This document shows, one piece after another, positions 42,983-51,744 of a DNA stretch of 64,000 bases. Source of the stretch: Paraconexibacter antarcticus (lineage in GTDB: Bacteria > Actinomycetota > Thermoleophilia > Solirubrobacterales > Solirubrobacteraceae); assembly GCF_024220175.1 (NCBI RefSeq), contig NZ_CP098502.1:4034514-4098513 (forward strand). Direction: 5' to 3'. The position numbers were made by a program, and so were the translations under genes. Each line of letters opens with the position of its first letter. The first letter of the stretch is position 1. The notes beneath the pieces were generated by a model. It had not been told where the DNA came from and searched no databases. It saw only the letters and a list, made by a program, of their open reading frames with translations.

Positions 42983-43906
42983 TCAGGCGAGCGCGGCGCG
43001 CACCGCGGCGAGGGGCTCGACCTGGGTCCGCGGGTCCGGATGGGCGGTCGCGAGGCTGAAGCCCTGGACGCCCGCGTCGCGGTAGGCCTGGATCTGCTCG
43101 GCGACCTGCGCGACGCTGCCGACGAGCGTCCACCGGCGGACCTTCTCGTAGGGCATCGCGTACTGCTGCTTGATGAGCGTCCCGGCCTGCTCGTGGCCGA
43201 GCTCCTCGTCGTCCGTGATGTTGAAGAAGCCGACGAGGCACGCCCCGGGCGCGGGCCGGCCGAAGCCGTCCGCCTGTTCGCGGAGGCTCGTGAGGTGCTC
43301 GGCGACCTGGGCGGGGTCCATCCACATCGGCATCCAGGCGTCGCCGATGCGGGCGGCGCGCGTCAGGGCGGCACCGGAGCGCCCGCCGACGATGACCGGC
43401 GGGACGGTCGCCGGGACCGGCGCGAGGCCGGGGCACTCGACGGTCTGCAGGCCGGCGTGGCTCACGGCCTCGCCGAGGAGCAGCGGTCGCAGGAGCTCGA
43501 GCGTCTCGTCGAGCCGCCGCCCGCGTGTCTTCTTGTCGACGCCCGCGGCGACGAACTCGGCCTCGATCTCGCCGCCGAGGCCGACGCCGAGCAGGAGCCG
43601 GTCGGGGGCGAGCACCGCGAGCGACGAGAGCTGCTTCGCGAGCTGGGTGACGTCGCGCAGGACGGCGTTGAGGATCGCGAAGCCGAGCCCCACGCGCTGC
43701 GTCGCGCCCGCCACGGCGGCGAGCGTCGTCACCGACTCGAGGATCGGCCGGTGGAAGATGAGGTGGTCCGGGACCCAGACGTGATCGAGGCCCGCGTCCT
43801 CGGCGAGCCGCGCGACCTCGAGGACGGGGGTCCCCGTGCCGAACGCGTCGACGCAGGGCAGCGCGAGGCCGATGCCCTCCCAGGGTGGGGCGGTTACGTC
43901 GGACAT
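42983..43906 (-). CDS. LLM-class, probably F420-dependent, oxidoreductase
   Basis: 307 residues with the luciferase-like TIM-barrel pattern: LARLAEDAGLDHVWVPDHLI-type second strand near residue 35, LAAVAGATQRVGLGFAILN near 62, LLLGVGLGG near 105, and PVIVGGRSGAALTRAARIGDAWMP near 170. Such enzymes use F420 or FMN to oxidise or reduce carbonyls and CoA thioesters. It is 91 bases behind the CoA-transferase gene on the same strand and probably belongs to the same transcript. Confidence 0.88.
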   Translation of the reverse strand: MSDVTAPPWEGIGLALPCVDAFGTGTPVLEVARLAEDAGLDHVWVPDHLIFHRPILESVTTLAAVAGATQRVGLGFAILNAVLRDVTQLAKQLSSLAVLAPDRLLLGVGLGGEIEAEFVAAGVDKKTRGRRLDETLELLRPLLLGEAVSHAGLQTVECPGLAPVPATVPPVIVGGRSGAALTRAARIGDAWMPMWMDPAQVAEHLTSLREQADGFGRPAPGACLVGFFNITDDEELGHEQAGTLIKQQYAMPYEKVRRWTLVGSVAQVAEQIQAYRDAGVQGFSLATAHPDPRTQVEPLAAVRAALA

Positions 43907-43997
43907 GCGGGGACCTCCGGGTGGGTGGCAGAGGGGGCGTATGGCGGCGGGACCCACCGCGGCGGTGGAGTTCGCTGCCGTGGTGGGCTGGGGGCGG

Positions 43998-45194
43998 TCA
44001 TCCGAGACGTCCTCCGGCGAGCTCGCGCATCGCGGCGCGGCGCCCGGCGTCGGTGAGGCCGCGGAGCGAGCGCGCGCCGTGCTCGGTGACGACCCAGTCC
44101 ACGTCGCTGCGCGCGACGCTCACCGGGCCGTCGAGGCGCTCGACGATGCGGTCCGCGCGCAGGGTGACGATGGCGGAGCCGCCGCTCGCGACGGCGGCGC
44201 GGAGGAAGTCCCCCTGGCCGCCGATGCAGCCGAGGCGGCGCCCGGAGATGCCCTCGCTGCCGGCGTTCCCGTCGAGGTCGACCTGGAGGGCGCTGTTGAT
44301 CGTCGCCAGGCGCCCGGCCGCGGCGAGGCCCGCGAGGCCGTGCGTCCGGCTCGTCGGGCGGAAGTCGATGTCGGTGCGGCCGTCGAGGGCGTCGAGCATC
44401 GCCGTCGTCCCGAGCGCGGAGCCCGTGACCGTCACGCCGCGGTCGGCGCCCGCCTTGCGCGCGTTCGTGACGACGCCCGCGTCGATGAGGGCGAGGACGC
44501 CGTCGCTCACCATCCCGGAGTGGACGCCGAGGTCGCGGTGGCCGGCGAGCGCGCCGAGGATCGCCTCGGGCAGCGCGCCGACGCCGAGCTGGATCGTGTC
44601 CCCGTCCTGGACGAGGGCGGCGACGTGGGCGGCGATCTGCTGCTCGACGGGGCCGGGCGTCACGCCGGCGGACGCGGCGAGCTCGCGGCGCGTCGGCAGG
44701 ACGGCGTGCAGGTCGTCGTAGGCGACCGTCGTCCCGGCCGTCCGCGGGCAGCGCTCGTTGACCTCGGCGACGATGACCCGCGCGTGGGCGAGCGCGTCGG
44801 CCGGGTAGTCGGCGCTCGGCCCGAGGCTGCAGCGTCCGTCCGCGCCGGGCGGGGAGACCTGCAGGAGGACGACGTCGCACGCGATGCGGCCACTCGCGAG
44901 CAGCGCCGGGAGCGCCGAGTAGTTGCACGGGACGATCTCGAGGCCCAGCGCCTTCGCGGTCCCTCCGAGCGCGCCGTAGGAGACGACGCGCGCCCCCTCC
45001 GCCGCGAGCCGCGGGAAGACGTCCGTGTAGCTCATGCCCGCGAAGAGCGACAGGCCGAGCGCCTGCGCGTGCGCGCCGGCCGCCTCGACGAGCGCGGTCG
45101 GCTCCGCCCCCGCCTGCGCGACGACGATCCCGTCTCCGGCGCGCAGCCACGGGGACAGGTCGGGCGCCACGGGGTCGAGGAGGACCGGGGGCAT
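43998..45194 (-). CDS. Acetyl-CoA hydrolase/transferase family CoA-transferase
   Basis: 398 residues with the two-domain CoA-transferase layout. The N-terminal half contains FAGMSYTDVFPRL and VVLLQVSPPGADGRCSLG. The C-terminal half has IQLGVGALPEAILGAL, HSGMVSDGVLALIDAGV and SVARSDVDWVVTEHGARSLRG, typical of the 4-hydroxybutyrate/acetate CoA-transferase group. It would activate a carboxylic acid using acetyl- or another acyl-CoA, or release the final acid. It lies 6 bases behind the thiolase gene. Confidence 0.9.
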   Translation of the reverse strand: MPPVLLDPVAPDLSPWLRAGDGIVVAQAGAEPTALVEAAGAHAQALGLSLFAGMSYTDVFPRLAAEGARVVSYGALGGTAKALGLEIVPCNYSALPALLASGRIACDVVLLQVSPPGADGRCSLGPSADYPADALAHARVIVAEVNERCPRTAGTTVAYDDLHAVLPTRRELAASAGVTPGPVEQQIAAHVAALVQDGDTIQLGVGALPEAILGALAGHRDLGVHSGMVSDGVLALIDAGVVTNARKAGADRGVTVTGSALGTTAMLDALDGRTDIDFRPTSRTHGLAGLAAAGRLATINSALQVDLDGNAGSEGISGRRLGCIGGQGDFLRAAVASGGSAIVTLRADRIVERLDGPVSVARSDVDWVVTEHGARSLRGLTDAGRRAAMRELAGGRLG

Positions 45195-45200
45195 GGCGGG

Positions 45201-46394
45201 CTACAGCCGCTGGAGGATCGAGCCGGTGCCCTGACCGCCGCCGCAGCACATCGTGACGAGGCCCAGCTCGCCGCCGGTGCGCTCGAGCTCGTTGAGGATC
45301 GTGCCGAACATCCGCGCGCCGGTGATGCCGACGGGGTGACCGATCGCCATCGCGCCGCCGTTGACGTTCACCCGGTCCATGTCCGGGCCGAGCTCCCGGG
45401 CCCACGCGAGGACGACCGACGCGAACGCCTCGTTGCACTCGAAGAGGTCGATGTCGCCGATCTGCAGCCCGGTCCGGGCGAGGAGCTTCTGGGTCGCCGG
45501 GATGGGCCCGGTGAGCATGAGGACGGGGTCCACGCCGACGGTGACGTGGTCGACGATGCGGGCACGGATCCGGAGGCCGAGGCGCTCGGCGGTCGCCCGC
45601 GACGCGAGCAGCACCGCGGCGGCGCCGTCGGAGATCTGCGAGGAGGTGCCCGCGGTGACGCGGCCGTTCTCGCGGAACGGCGTCTTGAGGCCCGCGAGGG
45701 TCTCGAGCGACGTGCCGGGGCGCATGCCCTGGTCGGTGTCGACGACGCCGTGCGGCGTCGTGATCGGGACGATCTCGTTCTTGAACCGCCCCTCCTCGGT
45801 CGCGCGGATCGCGCGCTCGTGGGAGGTCACCGCGAGCTGGTCCATCTCCGTCCGCGAGATGTCCCACCTCAGCGCGATCTCCTCGGCGCTCCACCCCTGG
45901 CCCTTGACGTCGTAGCGATCGGTGAGCTTCGCGGTCCAGGCGTTCCCGTAGAGCCGCTCCGTCTCCGCGACCGACGGCATCGGGACGTGCTGCATGTGCT
46001 CGACGCCGCTCGCGATGACGAGCTCGTGGGTGCCGGACGCGATCATCGCCGTGCCGTAGGCGACGGCCGACTGCGCCGACCCGCAGCGGCGATCGATCTG
46101 GATGCCGGGGACCGACGGCGGGTAGCCCGCCTGCAGCCACGCGCTCCGCGCGATGTTGCGCGACTGCTCGCCGAACGGCGCGGTGCACCCGGTGATGACG
46201 TCGTCGACCTCGGACGGGTCCAGGCCGCTGCGCTCGACGAGCGCGACGAGGCAGGCCTCGAGGAGGTCGGCCGCGTGCGTGTCGCGGAAGGCGCCCTTCT
46301 CGGGGTGGGAGCGGCCGATCGCGGTGCGGACCGCGTCGACGACGACGACCTCGCGGGAGGCGTCGAGCAGTGGGGAGTGGAGCTCGCGGGGCAT
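45201..46394 (-). CDS. Thiolase (acetyl-CoA acyltransferase)
   Basis: 397 residues with complete thiolase motifs: nucleophilic Cys104 in DRRCGSAQSAV, NEAFASV near residue 310, GHPVGITGAR near 345 and the second active-site Cys in MCCGGGQGTGSI near 380. It catalyses the last, thiolytic step of beta-oxidation. It directly abuts the SDR gene upstream (start codon follows the stop) and the CoA-transferase gene downstream. Confidence 0.95.
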   Translation of the reverse strand: MPRELHSPLLDASREVVVVDAVRTAIGRSHPEKGAFRDTHAADLLEACLVALVERSGLDPSEVDDVITGCTAPFGEQSRNIARSAWLQAGYPPSVPGIQIDRRCGSAQSAVAYGTAMIASGTHELVIASGVEHMQHVPMPSVAETERLYGNAWTAKLTDRYDVKGQGWSAEEIALRWDISRTEMDQLAVTSHERAIRATEEGRFKNEIVPITTPHGVVDTDQGMRPGTSLETLAGLKTPFRENGRVTAGTSSQISDGAAAVLLASRATAERLGLRIRARIVDHVTVGVDPVLMLTGPIPATQKLLARTGLQIGDIDLFECNEAFASVVLAWARELGPDMDRVNVNGGAMAIGHPVGITGARMFGTILNELERTGGELGLVTMCCGGGQGTGSILQRL

Positions 46395-47135
46395 CTAGAT
46401 CACCGTCCCGCCGTCGACGGCGAGGACCTGCCCCGTCATGTACGCCGCGTCGTCGGAGGCGAGGAACGCGAACGTCCCGGCGACCTCGCTCGGCTCGGCG
46501 AAGCGCCCGAGCGGGATGCGCGCGAGCGTGAGCTTCGCGAGCTTCTCGTCCGTGCGGACCTTCTCGGTCATCGCGGTCGCGGCCAGGGGCGCCACGGCGT
46601 TCGCGGTGATCGACCGGCGCGCGAGCTCCTTCGCGCAGGACTTCGTGAAGCCGATGATGCCCGCCTTCGCCGCGGCGTAGTTCGCCTGGCCGATCGTCCC
46701 GCTCTGGCCGGCGGCGCTCGTCGTCGTGATGATGCGGCCGGTGCCGTCGTCGGGCAGGTGCGCGAGGGCGCTGCGCACCGTGCGGTACGTCCCGCCGAGG
46801 TGGACGTCGACGACCGACGCGAACGTCTCCTCGTCGAGGTTCTTGAGCATCGCCGGGCGCGAGTTGCCCGCGATGCAGACGACGATGTGGATCGTGCCCT
46901 CGCCCAGGGCGGCGGCGGCCTCCACGGCCGCGGTGACGTCGTCCGGGGACGCGACGTCGCAGGCGACGCCGACGGCCCCGTTCGGCAGGGTCGCCGCGAC
47001 CTGCGCGGCGGCGTCGCCGTCCCGGTCGGCGAGCACGACGCGCGCGCCCTCCTCGGCGAGGCGGCGGGCGACGGCCTCGCCGACCCCGGCCCCCGCTCCG
47101 GTCACGAGGGCGATCCGCCCGGTCAGCCCGCGCAT
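46395..47135 (-). CDS. FabG-like SDR oxidoreductase
   Basis: 246 residues from ATG 47135 (MRGLTGRIALVTGAG). It shows TGAGAGVGEAVARRL, an acidic residue after beta-2 (LADRDGD) favouring NAD, CIAGNSRP, the catalytic Ser/Tyr/Lys in TTSAAGQSGTIGQANYAAAK and the closing GQVLAVDGGTVI. Placed between an acyl-CoA dehydrogenase and a thiolase, it probably oxidises the 3-hydroxyacyl-CoA intermediate. Longer upstream starts run into the acyl-CoA dehydrogenase gene and are rejected. Confidence 0.92.
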   Translation of the reverse strand: MRGLTGRIALVTGAGAGVGEAVARRLAEEGARVVLADRDGDAAAQVAATLPNGAVGVACDVASPDDVTAAVEAAAALGEGTIHIVVCIAGNSRPAMLKNLDEETFASVVDVHLGGTYRTVRSALAHLPDDGTGRIITTTSAAGQSGTIGQANYAAAKAGIIGFTKSCAKELARRSITANAVAPLAATAMTEKVRTDEKLAKLTLARIPLGRFAEPSEVAGTFAFLASDDAAYMTGQVLAVDGGTVI

Positions 47136-47137
47136 GG

Positions 47138-48310
47138 CTAGTAGCTCCTCGGGAGGCCGAGCACGTGCTCGGCCATGTAGTTCAGGACCATCTCCTGCGG
47201 GAGGGGCGCGAGCTTGAGCAGGCGCGCCTCCTTGTAGTAGCGCTCCACGTGGTACTCGCGGGCGTAGCCGAAGCCGCCGTGCGTCTGGATCGCGCGGTCG
47301 CACGCCTCGGTCGCGGCCTCGCTGCAGAGGAACTTCGCCGCGTTCGCCTCCTGGCCGGCGTTAACGCCCTGGTCGTACTTCCACGAGGCCTTGCGGAGGA
47401 TGAGCTCCGCCGCGTCCAGGCGCATGCGGCTGTCGGCCAGCGGGAAGGCGATGCCCTGGTTCTTGCCGATCGGACGACCGAAGACGACCCGCTCGTTGGC
47501 GTAGGCGACGGCCTTCTTCAGCGCGACGCGGCCCAGCCCCAGGGCCTCGGCGGCGATGAGGATGCGCTCGGGGTTCAGGCCGTCGAGGAGGTACTTGAAG
47601 CCCTGGCCCTCGTCGCCGACGCGGTCCTCGGCGGGGATCTTCAGGTCGTCGATGTAGAGCTCGTTGGAGTCGACCGCCTCACGGCCCATCTTCGGGATCG
47701 GCCGGATCTCGATGTTCGGCGACTTCACGTCCGTGAGGAAGAGCGTCATGCCGTCCGTCTTCTTCGCGCAGTCCTCGACCTTCGTCGTGCGCGTCAGGAG
47801 CAGGACCTTGTCGGAGTGCAGCGCCTTGGAGATCCACACCTTGCGCCCGTTGACCGTGTACTGCGTGCCGTCCTCGGAGAGCCTCGCGAACGTCTTCGTG
47901 GCGGTCGTGTCGAGGCCGGCGTCGGGCTCGGTGATGCCGAAGCAGACGTGCATCTCACCGGAGACGATCTTCGGCAGCAGGCGCGCCTTCATCTCGGGGG
48001 ACCCGTGCTTGATGACCGGGTGCATGCCGAAGATCATCCCGTGGAGGGAGCTCGCGGCGTTCATGCCGCCGCCGCTCGCGGAGATCTCCTCGAGCATGAT
48101 CGAGGCCTCGGTGATGCCGAGGCCGGTGCCGCCGTGCTCCTCCGGGACGCAGATGCCGAGCCATCCGTCGCGGGCGAACGCGTCGTAGAACTCCGTGGGG
48201 AACTCGTGGTTCGTGTCCTTGTGCAGCCAGTATTCGTCGTCGAACTGCGACGCGAGCGCGGCGACCGCACCCCGAATCGACTGCTGGTCCTCTGTCAGCT
48301 CGAAATCCAT
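47138..48310 (-). CDS. Acyl-CoA dehydrogenase, first gene of a beta-oxidation operon
   Basis: 390 residues with the classic acyl-CoA dehydrogenase order: MDFELTEDQQSIRG, PEEHGGTGLG, CFGITEPDAGLDTT (FAD/substrate loop), VNGRKVWIS, GQGFKYLLDGLNPERI, RVVFGRPIGKNQGIAF and IQTHGGFGYAREYHVERYYKEARL. ATG 48310 has GGAG 8 bases upstream. TAACGATCGTTA lies about 50 bases before the start. It is followed within 10 bases each by SDR, thiolase and CoA-transferase genes. Confidence 0.94.
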   Translation of the reverse strand: MDFELTEDQQSIRGAVAALASQFDDEYWLHKDTNHEFPTEFYDAFARDGWLGICVPEEHGGTGLGITEASIMLEEISASGGGMNAASSLHGMIFGMHPVIKHGSPEMKARLLPKIVSGEMHVCFGITEPDAGLDTTATKTFARLSEDGTQYTVNGRKVWISKALHSDKVLLLTRTTKVEDCAKKTDGMTLFLTDVKSPNIEIRPIPKMGREAVDSNELYIDDLKIPAEDRVGDEGQGFKYLLDGLNPERILIAAEALGLGRVALKKAVAYANERVVFGRPIGKNQGIAFPLADSRMRLDAAELILRKASWKYDQGVNAGQEANAAKFLCSEAATEACDRAIQTHGGFGYAREYHVERYYKEARLLKLAPLPQEMVLNYMAEHVLGLPRSY

Positions 48311-48358
48311 GACCACGTCTCCTGTGTCGGAACAAGCCCCCGGAACGGCCACGGGGGG

Positions 48359-48370
48359 TAACGATCGTTA
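48359..48370. promoter_or_regulatory. TAACGATCGTTA operator between divergent genes
   Basis: A perfect 12-bp palindrome, 49 bases before the acyl-CoA dehydrogenase ATG at 48310 and 126 bases before the alpha/beta hydrolase ATG at 48497. The flanks GTAACGATCGTTATAC are shared with the site at 49374. A GCCCCC/GGGGGC dyad lies at 48424-48441, closer to the hydrolase gene. Confidence 0.65.
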
Positions 48371-48496
48371 TACACGACCCGGCGGACCCGGATGGCGCCG
48401 CGACGCCCGGATGGGCCCCGGGTGCCCCCGTTGGAGGGGGCAGGTTCGTCCGAAGGTGGATCGCCCCCGCGTCGGCGCTCCTGGATGGTTGGTGCG

Positions 48497-49324
48497 ATGA
48501 ACGGCGCCCCGAGCCCGCATCACCGTTCCGGCGAGGGCGAGCCGCTCGTCTGCCTGCACGGATTCACCGGGACCTGGCACGTCTGGGACCCGGTCCTTCC
48601 CGCCCTCACGGCCGCCCACGACGTCTACGCGCCGACGCTGCCCGACCACCACGGCGGGCCGCCGATCGGCCGCGCGAACACGACGGTCGCCGAGCTCACC
48701 GACGGCGTCGAGCGGATGCTCGACGCGCAGGGCATCGAGGCGGCGCACCTCGTCGGCAACTCGCTCGGCGGCTGGCTCGCGCTCGAGCTCGGCAGGCGCG
48801 GCCGCGCCCTGTCCGTCGTCGCCCTCTCCCCCGCCGGCGCCTGGACCGAGGAGGAGGACCTGCACCGGGTCGTCCACCTCATCCGCGAGGCGACCAGGCA
48901 GGGCATCCGGCTCGGCCCGTACATCGGCTGGACGCTGAACTCCGGAGCGCTGCGCAAGGCGTTCCTGCGGCCGATGATGGAGCACGGCGAGCGGATGCCG
49001 GCCGCCACGATCCGGCAGATGATGGCCGACCCCAAGGGGTGCATCGGCTTCGACGAGATCCTCCAGAGCATCCACGAGGGCGGCTTTCAGGGCCTCGACG
49101 AGCCGCTCGACTGCCGCGTCCGGATCGCGTGGGGCGACTGCGACCGCACGATCCCCTTCGACCGCTACGGCGAGCCGTACCGCACGCTCGTGCCGGGGGC
49201 CGAGTTCATCGTCATGGAGGGCGTCGGCCACGTGCCGATGTTTGACGATCCGGCGCTCGTCGCCCGCACGATCCTCCGGGTCACTGCGGGGCTCGAGCTC
49301 GCCCCGCTGCTCGACGTCGCCTGA
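48497..49324 (+). CDS. Alpha/beta-fold hydrolase
   Basis: 275 residues from ATG 48497 (MNGAPSPHH); ATG 48485 is a close alternative. It has the oxyanion segment LVCLHGFTGTWHVW near residue 20, nucleophile elbow GNSLGGW near 90, an Asp in RIAWGDCDRTIP and the catalytic His in EGVGHVPMFD near 250. It may hydrolyse a CoA thioester, a lactone or a ring-cleavage product. It lies between two TAACGATCGTTA operators, in the acyl-CoA dehydrogenase cluster. Confidence 0.88.
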   Translation: MNGAPSPHHRSGEGEPLVCLHGFTGTWHVWDPVLPALTAAHDVYAPTLPDHHGGPPIGRANTTVAELTDGVERMLDAQGIEAAHLVGNSLGGWLALELGRRGRALSVVALSPAGAWTEEEDLHRVVHLIREATRQGIRLGPYIGWTLNSGALRKAFLRPMMEHGERMPAATIRQMMADPKGCIGFDEILQSIHEGGFQGLDEPLDCRVRIAWGDCDRTIPFDRYGEPYRTLVPGAEFIVMEGVGHVPMFDDPALVARTILRVTAGLELAPLLDVA

Positions 49325-49373
49325 GCCGCCGCCGGCCCGGCGGGCTGGTGCGGGACGTCGGTGTCCGCTAGGG

Positions 49374-49385
49374 TAACGATCGTTA
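49374..49385. promoter_or_regulatory. TAACGATCGTTA operator of the second acyl-CoA dehydrogenase
   Basis: A perfect palindrome centred 50 bases before ATG 49430. It is continued by TACG, so TTATAC at 49383-49388 may serve as part of a -10 box. The gene has a GGAGGAAC ribosome-binding site and therefore a leader. The flank is identical to the site at 48359. Confidence 0.65.
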
Positions 49386-49429
49386 TACGCCCCGGTCCGC
49401 GGGGCGTCTGGACGCCGGAGGAACGGGTC

Positions 49430-50599
49430 ATGGATTTTCGCGACAGTGCCGAGGACGCGCAGTACCGCGAGCAGGTGAGGGCCTGGCTGACCCAGGCCGT
49501 GGCCGAGCTCGGGCCCGAGCCCGCGACGATCTCCGAGCGCCTGCCGTACTGGCAGCCGTGGCAGAAGCGGCTGCACGAGGCGGGCTACGCGGGCCTCGCG
49601 TGGCCGAAGGCGTACGGCGGACAGGATGCCTCGCTCATGCAGCAGGTCATCTTCGCCCAAGAGTACGACCGCGCCGGCGCGCCCGACCGCCTCAACGTCC
49701 TCGGCGAGGGCCTCGCCGGCCCGACGATCATCGACTTCGGCACCGAGGCGCAGAAGGAGCGCTTCCTCCCCGCGATCCTCAAGGGCGAGGAGGTCTGGTG
49801 CCAGCTCTTCTCCGAGCCGGCCGCCGGGTCCGATCTCGCGGCCCTCGAGGCGCGTGCCGAGCGCGACGACGAGAGCGGCGGCTGGCGCATCACCGGCCAG
49901 AAGGTCTGGACGAGCCGCGCGCAGGTCTCGAGCTACGGCATCCTCCTCGCCCGCACCGGAGGCGGCCCGCGCCACGCCGGCATCACGTACTTCCTGCTGC
50001 CGATGGACCAGGAGGGCGTGACGGTCCGGCCGCTGCGCCACATCCTCGGCGAGGCCGAGTTCAACGAGGTCTTCCTCGACGACGTCTTCATCCCCGACGA
50101 GCTCGTCGTCGGCCCGGTCGACGGCGGCTGGAAGATCGCGATGGCGACCCTCGGCTACGAGCGCGTCGTCCTCGCGACCGGGCGCGTGAACATGCAGCGG
50201 CTGCTCGACGACCTCATCGCCGAGGTGCGCGAGTCCGGGACCGGCGCCGACCCGCAGGTCCGTCGCACGATCGCCGACCTCTACGCCCGCACGAGCGTCT
50301 ACCGACTCAACGGCCTGCGCGCCGTCAGCGACATGGCGGCCGGCACCCCCGGCCCGACGTCGTCGCTCGGCAAGCTCATGTCCGCGCCGCTGCTGGAGGA
50401 CATGGCCGACTTCGCGGTGTCCCGCCACGGCCTCGCCGGGCAGCTCGAGCCGGATGACGACGACCCCGCCCACCCCTCGCCGTGCCCGCGCTGGCTGCGC
50501 CTCTCCTACCAGGCCCGCGGCACCTCGATCGCGGGCGGGACGACGTTCATCCAGCGCAACATCGTCGCCGAGCGCGTCCTGGGGCTCCCGCGTAAGTAG
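49430..50599 (+). CDS. Acyl-CoA dehydrogenase of the actinobacterial FadE type
   Basis: 389 residues: MDFRDSAEDAQYREQVRAWL, LPYWQPWQKRLHEAGYAGLAWPKAYGG, CQLFSEPAAGSDLAALEARA, GQKVWTSRAQVSSYGILLAR, GGWKIAMATLGYERV and a C-terminal GGTTFIQRNIVAERVLGLPR. This type is often one partner of a heteromeric dehydrogenase in steroid and alicyclic acid catabolism. The shorter enzyme at 53463, under the same operator, is a candidate partner. ATG 49430 has a strong ribosome-binding site. Confidence 0.93.
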   Translation: MDFRDSAEDAQYREQVRAWLTQAVAELGPEPATISERLPYWQPWQKRLHEAGYAGLAWPKAYGGQDASLMQQVIFAQEYDRAGAPDRLNVLGEGLAGPTIIDFGTEAQKERFLPAILKGEEVWCQLFSEPAAGSDLAALEARAERDDESGGWRITGQKVWTSRAQVSSYGILLARTGGGPRHAGITYFLLPMDQEGVTVRPLRHILGEAEFNEVFLDDVFIPDELVVGPVDGGWKIAMATLGYERVVLATGRVNMQRLLDDLIAEVRESGTGADPQVRRTIADLYARTSVYRLNGLRAVSDMAAGTPGPTSSLGKLMSAPLLEDMADFAVSRHGLAGQLEPDDDDPAHPSPCPRWLRLSYQARGTSIAGGTTFIQRNIVAERVLGLPRK

Positions 50600-50609
50600 G
50601 CTCGCCGTC

Positions 50610-51593
50610 ATGCGGGCAGTGGTGCTTGAGCGGTTCGGCGGACCGGAGGTCCTGGCGACCCGCGAGGTCCCCGACCCCGAGCCCCGGGAGGGCTGGGTCA
50701 CCGTCGACGTCAAGGCGTGCGCGCTGAACTGGCACGACTGCCTCGTCCGGCAGGGTCGCTACCCCGGCGTCCCCCTCCCCCACGTCATCGGCTCCGACGG
50801 CGCGGGCGTGCGCAGCGACACCGGCGAGCGCGTCGTCATCCTGCCGTCGCTCTTCTGGGGCGACGACGAGCGGGCACCGGGCCCCGAGTGGGAGATCCTC
50901 GGCGACCGGACCCCCGGCACGTACGCCGAGCGCGTCAGCGTGCCGGCGGCGAACGTCCTGCCGCTCCCCGCGGGGTGGTCGTTCACCGACGCGGCCGCGC
51001 TCCCCCTCGCCGGGCTGACGGCCTTCCGTGCGCTGTTCGTGCGCGGCGAGCTGCGGGCCGGCGAGACCGTCCTCGTGCTCGGCGCGGGCGGCGGCGTCGC
51101 GTCGATGGCGATCGCGCTCGCGCACGCGGCCGGGGCCCGGGTCCTCGTGACGACGTCGAGCGAGGACAAGCTCGAGCTCGCCCAGGCGCTCGGCGCGGAG
51201 GACGGCGCGCTCTACACGTCGGACGCGTGGCCCGAGCGGATCCGGGCGCTGTCCGGCGGTCGCGGCGCCGACCTCGTCATCGACTCCGCCGGCGCCTGGG
51301 AGCAGGCGCTCGCGGCCACCGCCGCCGGCGGCCGCCTCGTGACCTTCGGCGCGACGCAGACCGCCACGACCGAGGTCGACGTGCGTCGCTTCTACTTCGC
51401 CCAGCAGACGATCCTCGGGACGACCATGGGCAGCCCGCGCGACTTCGCGGGGCTCCTCGGCCTCGTCGCCCGCCTGCCCGCCTGGCGGCCGCTCGTCGAC
51501 CGCATCCTCCCCCTCGAGGAGGTCGCCGAGGCCCACGCGCTCATGGAGTCGCGCGGGCACAGCGGCAAGGTCGTGCTGCACATCGCCTCCTGA
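50610..51593 (+). CDS. Medium-chain dehydrogenase/reductase, quinone-oxidoreductase type
   Basis: 327 residues lacking the structural-zinc cysteine cluster. It has ALNWHDCLVRQGRYPGVPLP near residue 40, DAAALPLAGLTAFRALF near 125, the NADPH loop VLVLGAGGGVASMAI near 155 and LPLEEVAEAHALMESRGHSGKVVL at the end. Likely an NADPH-dependent enoyl or quinone reductase. A -10 box TAGGCT (50597-50602) lies 7 bases before ATG, so it can have its own leaderless transcript even though the dehydrogenase gene ends only 10 bases upstream. Confidence 0.88.
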   Translation: MRAVVLERFGGPEVLATREVPDPEPREGWVTVDVKACALNWHDCLVRQGRYPGVPLPHVIGSDGAGVRSDTGERVVILPSLFWGDDERAPGPEWEILGDRTPGTYAERVSVPAANVLPLPAGWSFTDAAALPLAGLTAFRALFVRGELRAGETVLVLGAGGGVASMAIALAHAAGARVLVTTSSEDKLELAQALGAEDGALYTSDAWPERIRALSGGRGADLVIDSAGAWEQALAATAAGGRLVTFGATQTATTEVDVRRFYFAQQTILGTTMGSPRDFAGLLGLVARLPAWRPLVDRILPLEEVAEAHALMESRGHSGKVVLHIAS

Positions 51594-51611
51594 CCCAGCA
51601 GTGCGGTGAGC

Positions 51612-51651
51612 CCGTCCATTTCCCCCGATCCCACTCGGGGGAAATGGACGG
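51612..51651. repeat. Hairpin repeat, copy 3 (perfect 17-bp stem)
   Basis: CCGTCCATTTCCCCCGA (51612-51628) and TCGGGGGAAATGGACGG (51635-51651) pair perfectly around TCCCAC. It shares the CCGTCCATTTCC core with the pair at 7263-7375. It lies between convergent genes and may act as a bidirectional terminator. Confidence 0.8.
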
Positions 51652-51673
51652 CGCTCGCAGCACCGCCGGGACG

Positions 51674-51713
51674 ACGTCCGCTTCCCCCGATCCCGCTCGG
51701 GGGAAATGGACGG
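51674..51713. repeat. Hairpin repeat, copy 4 (left arm diverged)
   Basis: The right arm TCGGGGGAAATGGACGG (51697-51713) is identical to copy 3. The left arm reads ACGTCCGCTTCCCCCGA (51674-51690), with three changes that weaken the outer stem. The loop is TCCCGC. Confidence 0.75.
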
Positions 51714-51744
51714 CGTCCCCTCCGGCGGGCGGGCGGCGGGCGGC

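Noticed and set aside
43836..47141. A 1101-codon plus-strand open frame
   Set aside because: It lies antisense to LLM, CoA-transferase, thiolase and SDR genes that have full family motifs. The translation is Arg/Asp/Gly-rich noise.
46392..47303. Longer starts for the SDR at 46395 and for other genes with Arg-rich N-terminal extensions
   Set aside because: The extensions overlap upstream genes and lack family similarity. Internal ATG or GTG codons match the domain starts and ribosome-binding or -10 signals.
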